DNA of 64,000 nt from Piliocolobus tephrosceles (Eukaryota; Chordata; Mammalia; Primates; Cercopithecidae). A program made the position numbers and the translations under genes. A model generated the notes under the pieces. The model was given only the letters and a program-made list of their open reading frames with translations. It was not told where the DNA came from and ran no database searches. The stretch covers positions 91,039,298-91,103,297 of the forward strand of contig NC_045441.1 of NCBI RefSeq assembly GCF_002776525.5. The letters run 5' to 3'. Below are positions 58,303-64,000 of the stretch, piece by piece. The stretch's first letter is position 1. Each line of letters opens with the position of its first letter.

Positions 58303-59640
58303 GGAAGGAATAAAGAAAACAAATAGATCTCAGAACATTCAGTATTTTACAGGGAATGGCATCTTCTACAGTAAAACTTGTAGTACAGACTAAGTCACTT
58401 CTTCGGGATCGTTATCCTTTAACACACAATCTCCCTCTCCCTCTCCCTTCCTTCCCCCACACTCCAAATGCCTACTTTTAATTGCACATACTTCTTTTTT
58501 GCATGGTACCAATATTGCATATGTATTCTTAAAAAGGGTAGAACACTAATGTTAATCATTCCATGATTGTATTATATACTTACATGTGTTTAAAGAAAAT
58601 ATAAAGTAAATCACAAATTAATGTCTTTGAATTTGTTGTAATCTCTATATATATGGTTTCTTTTTTTTTCTAAAAAGCAGTATACATTATTACACATACT
58701 AAAGCTGAATAATTTCTAGGACAGCAATTAATTAACCTAATAATGATCACAAACGTGGAGTTGATGTCTCCCTGCATCAGATAATTTGGATAGTACTCAG
58801 ACTAATTTTCTGAAGTTATTTATCCAATTAACCTGAAGGTTGTTTGTAATTACTACTACTTTTATCACAATACCTTGGGTTGTGGTGTTAGAAACCCTAG
58901 AAAAATTTTTAAAATCGTGTTAAAATTTCAATTTGATTACTTGGAGGAAAGCACATATTTAGCCATTTAGATTCATTCACCCATTAGTATGGATAAATTA
59001 ATCATATATTTATTATTTGTACCCTAGAAGAGAACAAAGCTGGAAAATAAGACAAGTGCATTTTTCCAAGGAGAAGAAATATTGAAGTATATGTGGCTTG
59101 TTTGCTTGAGGATTAGATGAAAAGCATCAGGAATAGCCTGGGAACTGGTGCAGATGGTAGATCCCAAGGGAAGAACAGTAAAGAATATCAATATCAAGAT
59201 ACAAGCTGTTTTTATGGTATGTTATACCTGTATTTAAGCTTTGTTAATAACTTTCCCTAATTCGTTCTTCTGTAATATTAGATTCATTTATGTATAGGTG
59301 GGAAAACAGAAATACAGTTTTGAGTGCTTATATAGGAAAGTTCACATGTGAGGGTTGAGGTCGCCTCAAACATAATTTAATATTCTAACGCATCTTCACT
59401 CCACCTTGTAAATGCGCATACAACCTCCACTTTTTCTTAACTATTCCGCACATTTTTTTAATCTTTATGGAAATCTAGGGGAGGGAAATCATTTCTCTGT
59501 CAGGATTAAATTTTTTAGAACTCTAGAGTGCTCAGGATTAACATTTTAAAAATAGGTTTGTATTCCTTGGAGCTGAAGAAATTGAAAAGAAAAATTACAG
59601 TTACATTCCAGCAGAAGCATATTTAAGGTAACTCACATAT
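58303..59640. other. AT-rich sequence with CT tract
   Basis: A (CCCTCT)n-like tract at 58427-58463; nothing else recognised. Confidence 0.5.
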
Positions 59641-61280
59641 TGATGGCAGCGGCAGCTCATCTGGAGTGGCCTCTGCAAAGATGCTGGCTGCAACAGGGGA
59701 AGCATGGCCAGGGCTGTGCACGCCACAAAGCTGGTGGGGACCAGGAACAGGTGGGACCACTCCTTACTGAGTCAGTGGGGCAGGAGACTCACACTCCTGT
59801 ATATAGCTGCAGCAACCCAGCAGCAGCTCCAGACCCAGGCGTCACTGTGATCTCCCTGTCCAAGAAGTCTCCCCTGCCCCCGCAGACTCAGAACTGCCTG
59901 CTCCCACTCCCTGGCCTCTCACCAGTCCCAGTGCCCACTCTGCAAAGTTGTGGCTGTGCCTGGGTGCTGTCACACCGCTGCCAGATGTGTGCATACTCAT
60001 GGCAGCGCTGACATACCAGCCCCCTGTCCCCTCAGCCCCCTTCCGACTTGGAGCACCGACGAGCACAGGGGAGAGTCAAGGGGTTGCTGAAGACTGTTCA
60101 GCGCAGGCCTCTAGACAGCCCATGGCATGGACAGCCATGGCACCATGGATGACATGTTGATGACAGCAGGAGGTAGAAAGGTACCTGGACAGAAAGGAGC
60201 AGGTCCCTGCTGAAAACCTTCCTTCAATCCAGAAACAACTTGAAGCCTGGGGCCGGGCTGCCAGTTCCCGGTGGAGTCTGCAGCCTGGAATGAGAACTTA
60301 GGTGCTTTTTCTGGGCCCACCCATAGCTGCACCTGGATGGATCCGCATGCACTCCATCCTTTGTGAGCCCATAAACACGTGGACTCAGCCAGGCTCACAG
60401 AGATCTTGGGACTACCAGCTGTGGGAAGCAGCCACCCACTTTGGGTCTCCTCGATTCACTGGGATGACCTGCCTATGGAAAGGCGATAAGCTCTCTGGGT
60501 CTCCTCTCTGCTTAGGGCTGCACTCATCAGACTGCCCGCCTGTGGAGAGGACCTACCCGCTCCAGGCCTCCTCTCTGATGAGAGCTGGACACTCATCAGG
60601 ATGACCTGCCTGTGGAAGAAGCTACCCACTTCGGGTTTCCTGAGAGCTGTTCTGTTACTCAGTAAAGCTCCTCTGCACCTTGCTCACCCTCCAGTTGTCC
60701 CTTTCTGGACATGGCACAGGAACTTGGGACCTTCTGAAAGGCAAGACTGAAAGAGAGCTGTAAGACAGGGCTGAAACACACCTTTCAACTTGCCACGTTA
60801 CAGGCAACAAGGAGGACAGAAGAGCTAATGCCCTTTAGGAAGCCCAGACTTAGGGGCTCCCAGAGCCACGGCTATGACACCTACTTTAGGGCTCCACAGT
60901 TTCTGTCATCTCCAAGCTTCCAGGTGCCACGACGTTCCCTTTGTCCAGATGTGGGTGCCCACAGAGGAAGCTGTTTGTGGTCTATCTGATCCAGTCACAG
61001 GCTGTGCCTGTGCCAGTGTGTGGAGCTGCCCATCTTACCGCAGCAGTCAGCGTGCCTGACTGTATCCAGTTGCTGGACCCTGTGCTTGCTCGTTCACGTA
61101 CCCCTTGCCACTCCATGCCTGGCTTGCCCTTGGCAGGCATGGGATCCGGGCCAGTAGCATGAACCAAGAGCCACCTGCCATGCCAAGTGGGCAGAATGAG
61201 CCCAGATAAACTTGGGCAAAGCGGTCACCAGCCACAGAGGTTTCCAGCTGGAAAAGCAAAACCCAAAGGAGCCTGTGACA
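59641..61280 (+). mobile_element. ERV1 LTR-like block (MER52-like), GC-rich, 1.64 kb
   Basis: The whole block is clearly more GC-rich than its flanks, begins TG and ends CA ('tgatggcagcggcagc' to 'ggagcctgtgaca'), with flanking 4-mers atat / gtat (a near match to a 4-bp ERV1 TSD). 'ctgttactcagtaaagctcc' with 'ttgctcaccctccagttgtc' and 'aggaacttgggacc' matches the R-U5 type of long ERV1 LTRs such as MER52, in which AGTAAA replaces the usual AATAAA. Three tandem units of about 70 bp lie just upstream (60437-60660), as remembered for MER52. The open frames across the block (for example 59640-60011, 60302-60604) have no protein-family features and are by-products of GC content. Confidence 0.6.
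60455..60660 (+). repeat. Three ~70-bp tandem units in the LTR-like block
   Basis: The motif 'tgacctgcctatggaaaggc' / 'tgcccgcctgtggagaggac' / 'tgacctgcctgtggaagaag' recurs at about 60464, 60532 and 60603, each followed by 'gggtctcctctctgc'-type sequence and 'agagctg'. Spacing is about 70 bp. Confidence 0.85.
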
Positions 61281-61409
61281 GTATAAAGATCTCAAGTAAA
61301 AGCTTTGGAATAACTTAATTGATAGACTGCTCAGCTGTAGCCAGTGTGAAGATGTCCACATAGCCCACATCTGTCCTGCTCTATGGAAAGTAAATGATAA
61401 CCATCATCA

Positions 61410-61545
61410 TTAAAAAGCAGTGGAGCACAATGTTGAACTGTGCAGCATCTACAGGCATTGTCCAGGTTCAATGTCTAGATTTGTCACCTGATAGCTTCGT
61501 GATTTGCGTACATAACTTAACCTTTCAACTTCCTCAGTGGTCAAA
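61410..61545 (+). repeat. MIR, sense
   Basis: 'aaagcagtggagcacaatgt', 'tgtccaggttcaatgtctag' and 'aacttaacctttcaacttcc' followed by 'tcagtgg' are in MIR sense order. Its place between the LTR-like block and the env remnant argues that these two need not be one provirus. Confidence 0.6.
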
Positions 61546-62439
61546 AAGACCAGACTCATTGTTAAAACTTTGAATCAATTAACGTGGCCCCTAATATGTG
61601 ATTTCAATTGGCCAAAATGGGTGGGGTGGCGGTTAGGGTGAGGTGGTTCCTGAAACTTCACTGTATTTTTTCTGAAGCCTGATAGATACAATCCTAAATG
61701 GAAAGATGGAGAATCTGAGGAAGGAGACAAAATACAGAAGATTAGAGAATTATATTATAAAATGAATATGGTACAGTTATGGCACATGGAGCTAAGAAGA
61801 ATTTGATACATCTACTAAAAATTATAGACATCTGTAATGCCAATAAAACCACCAGCTGAGCTATAAGAATCTGTGACTAAAAATATGTAAGAATCAAAAT
61901 AACCAACCTTTGGGCTGCCAACCTTCCAAGAGTAGGAAGCAGGTTGAAAAAAACTCATCAGTCTCCAAAGAGCATATGAAACTGCATAGTCATTTCACAG
62001 GTAGCTAAAGATGATAATGGAAAAGACAGAATCGCCAAAAGAGAATGAGGATAAAAATGGCTACTCCCAAGGAGCAGAATCAGAGCTGAACATGAGATAT
62101 ATTCCATTCCAGAATGGCAAGCTATTTAAGTATCTGCCCAAGAAGATCTCAGAAGTTTGAAGGACCAGTGTCTACTGTGTTGCTCTGATTCTTTCAGTTG
62201 CCAGTCGGAGTATTTGTTGTATTTCCCTGTCACTGTTTCACCATTGTATGTCAGGTATGCTGAAGGTAGGACTTCAGGCATTGAAGTCAGGCATTAATTT
62301 GCCTCACACAGTGATTTGCAAATTAAGGATGGTCATAACAGACGTTAAAGACCAAAAGTCTTCACGGCAATACCGTCCATAGACACATGTAGTACTCAAG
62401 TGACTGAAGTTACCCTTGGTGACCAGTGGGAGCTTGCCC
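61546..62439. other. Unclassified, possibly ERV-derived
   Basis: No gene recognised. Its right part may belong to the same ERV as the env remnant that follows, but I could not match it to a specific gene segment. Confidence 0.35.
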
Positions 62440-62940
62440 TTGATATAGTTGATTTGGTGTTGCTACATCTCCTGTGGGGATGATCCCTATCATGGACATT
62501 GTCCAGTTAGAAGATGTGGTATAAACTTTGTCCCTGATTTTAGCTGATGTGATTAATGGTATCAACTCCAACACGGAAGACATTCAAATCAGTCTCAACT
62601 CATTGGACAGGGCTGTTTTTGACGACAGAACTGGCTAGACTTCTTTGTGGGTCAAGGTAGTATTTGATCAATTATTAACACATCCTGCTACACCTGGATT
62701 AACGTCTTAGGCCAGGTAGAAAGGTCAGTACAGAAAATTAAGCAGAAAGCCATCTGGCTTTCTACGATAGACATTGAGCATTTATGGCCTTTGTTCAGCT
62801 GATTGGGTCAGGCATTGTCTCTGGGGACCATGATTGAGGTCAGCACTGAAGTTTGGTCTCGTACTGCTGCTTGGAGTTATGTTGGTGGAAACTTTAGTTA
62901 AATGCTGCATAAAACAGATTACAGAGATTTTGTCCCAACT
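62440..62940 (+). pseudogene. ERV env transmembrane-subunit remnant
   Basis: Across two + frames the translation follows the class I (gammaretrovirus-like) env TM ectodomain: a heptad-type stretch with NSLDRAVFDDRT (about 62593-62630), then, after a frame shift near 62636, FFVGQGSI, a stop, SIINTSCY and TWINVLGQVE (about 62640-62720), then a lysine- and glutamine-rich helix and STIDIEHLWPLF (about 62760-62793). In family members the centre carries a CX6CC motif that links SU and TM. Here the first Cys position is a TGA stop and the last is Tyr, and further stops and a frameshift lie on both sides, so the gene is dead. No fusion peptide, SU or cytoplasmic tail could be identified. The exact ERV family is not known. 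Confidence 0.65.
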
Positions 62941-63539
62941 CACTGTTAATCAGATTAATTATTAGGGTCAACAAAGTAGCAGTCTCATGGGGAAATTCAC
63001 CAAAAGACACAGAAACAATGTGTTACATAGAAATAAGGAGAGCAACTATTGGGAGCAATTATCCATGGGTCTCCTATCTTTCTTCACATTTTTTGAATGT
63101 GAGATATTAATGTCCCTTTGCTTCAGACTATCATGTCAAGTATGTTTTTATAGTGAAAGACTTTGGGAGAAAAAGGCAGTAACGTCCTTTGAGCATAAAA
63201 GAACCATGTTTCTTTTTTTAACTTTTTAAAATTGTTTTAAATTTTTTTAAAAGCCTAAAATTGATTAGAAAGAAAGTAAAATATTGATGCAGTAAATTTG
63301 GGATGGCTACAAATAATTACCATCAACATAAATAAATGGAGTTCTAGGATAAATTCTTTGTGGAATACTAATGGTCATGACAGTCATATAAGAAGAAAAT
63401 TAAATATTTTGGTGAGGAGATACATTTGAAAACTGCTAAAGAATTAACTATTTCCACTTTTCTGTCTTTCTAAATAGTTTTCTTCATAAAGTAACAGAAG
63501 CATTATAAAAGGATAAATAAATGACCATCATAATGACTT
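62941..63539. other. Unclassified sequence after the env remnant
   Basis: Could hold ERV sequence between env and a 3' LTR, but nothing matches clearly. An 80-codon frame at 62987-63229 has no recognised features. Confidence 0.35.
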
Positions 63540-63775
63540 AAAAAAAAAATGTTTCTTAAGCTCAAGATCTCTCCCCGTAATATGAACCCTGTGTGTTCAG
63601 GTGACATCTGGCTGTCTTTGTATTGTCTATGGGAACTGGGACTGGAGAAACTAGTCCAAGTGAATGCTAATATTCTGCTTACTGCTGTTGCTCTGAGTAA
63701 TAAACTGTACTTTATTTCTGATTCATCACCTTGTGTCTTCCACAAATTAAAACTGTGGCTGGCTAAATTATTAGC
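63540..63775 (+). repeat. LTR-like tail with AATAAA
   Basis: 'gctctgagtaataaactgta' followed by 'tcatcaccttgtgtcttcca' has the look of an R-U5 junction of an ERV LTR, about 800 bp downstream of the env remnant and in the same orientation. The left boundary and family are unknown. Confidence 0.35.
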
Positions 63776-64000
63776 TTTCAAGTAGGGTGAAAATCTCAGA
63801 CTTGTCATAGATTGTGATTGTTACTTGACAGGGCGAAATCAATATTAGTTGGTAGGGCAAATCATACTTACCACAAAATATATTATGTAGCATAAAATTA
63901 TGCTCACTGATTTTTATCACACTGTTTATCACATATGAAAAAATTCATACAGACATGCATTGAAACAAAAGGGACTGCATTATATACATGTGTCAGCTCA
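63776..64000. other. AT-rich end of window
   Basis: Nothing recognised. Confidence 0.5.

Noticed and set aside
59640..60011. 123-codon open frame and several overlapping frames up to 61370
   Set aside because: They fall in the GC-rich LTR-like block, overlap on both strands and show no domain, so they are compositional.
59641..61280. LTR12 (HERV9) identity for the GC-rich block
   Set aside because: The expected LTR12 landmarks (multiple 'aatcagcactctgt'-type boxes and the 'ttgcaataaatcttgctac' end) are not present; the R-U5 motif fits MER52-type better.
1..64000. tRNA genes, bacterial operons, phage or defence systems
   Set aside because: No tRNA-like A/B box pairs stood out apart from Alu/MIR promoters, and the repeat content shows primate nuclear DNA.

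Overview
The window is nuclear DNA from a primate, most likely an Old World monkey (Cercopithecidae: macaque, baboon or guenon type). It is AT-rich, gene-poor and full of SINEs, LINEs and LTR elements. The youngest Alu copies (48136-48440 and 7614-7918) carry bases I associate with the cercopithecid AluYRa lineage, for example 'gatccggccactgc' and 'actagccgggcgacgtgg'. I recognise no functional protein-coding gene, exon series, tRNA gene, CpG-island promoter or CRISPR array. Stop-to-stop reading frames are all short (137 codons at most), and the longer ones lie in repeats or in sequence with no recognisable protein. The region reads as intergenic or deep intronic. No prokaryote-type system is present.

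Layout, left to right. 1-530: L1 ORF2 endonuclease remnant, then an antisense AluS. 1950-2895: old L2/MIR scraps, then a short 5'-truncated L1PA-type tail with target-site duplications (TSDs). 6614-8184: a twin-primed (5'-inverted) L1 with a young AluY inserted in its 3' half. 8990-10510: Alu pieces, a possible LTR and an AluJ. 12963-13334, 17483-17844 and 58006-58302: three solitary THE1/MST-type LTRs. 14206-15305: AluJ and AluY. 20133-20375: an antisense 18S rRNA fragment (pseudogene). 22144-22290: GATA microsatellite. 26385-29058: the largest L1 (L1M type, + strand), followed by a second old L1 at 29995-30530. 33440-34553: an MLT1-type LTR and an antisense AluS/Y. 34950-35525: old antisense L1. 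36317-40059: local duplications, including a compound tandem repeat. 40597-41780: a three-level nest (MIR interrupted by L1, the L1 interrupted by a copied local segment). 43070-43860: antisense L1 reverse-transcriptase remnant, then MIR. 47563-48053: a young-looking, CpG-rich solitary ERV2/betaretrovirus-like LTR with a perfect 6-bp TSD, followed by an AluYRa-type Alu. 49075-53230: L2, MIR and older repeats. 59641-62950: a 1.6-kb GC-rich ERV1 LTR-like block (MER52-like) followed by decayed env transmembrane-subunit sequence. 63540-63775: LTR-like tail.

The genes do not work together in any pathway. What the window shows is a history of insertions and local copying. The items most worth a second look are the ERV2 solo LTR with its six-copy array of GCGGGAA (E2F-like) motifs, the 18S fragment, the nested copied segment at 40779/41657, the compound repeat at 39647-40059, the perfect 16-bp hairpin at 18079-18118, and the env remnant next to the MER52-like block. 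Repeat family names are from memory of consensus sequences and were not run through a repeat database. Ends are accurate to a few bases where TSDs are quoted, otherwise to tens of bases.
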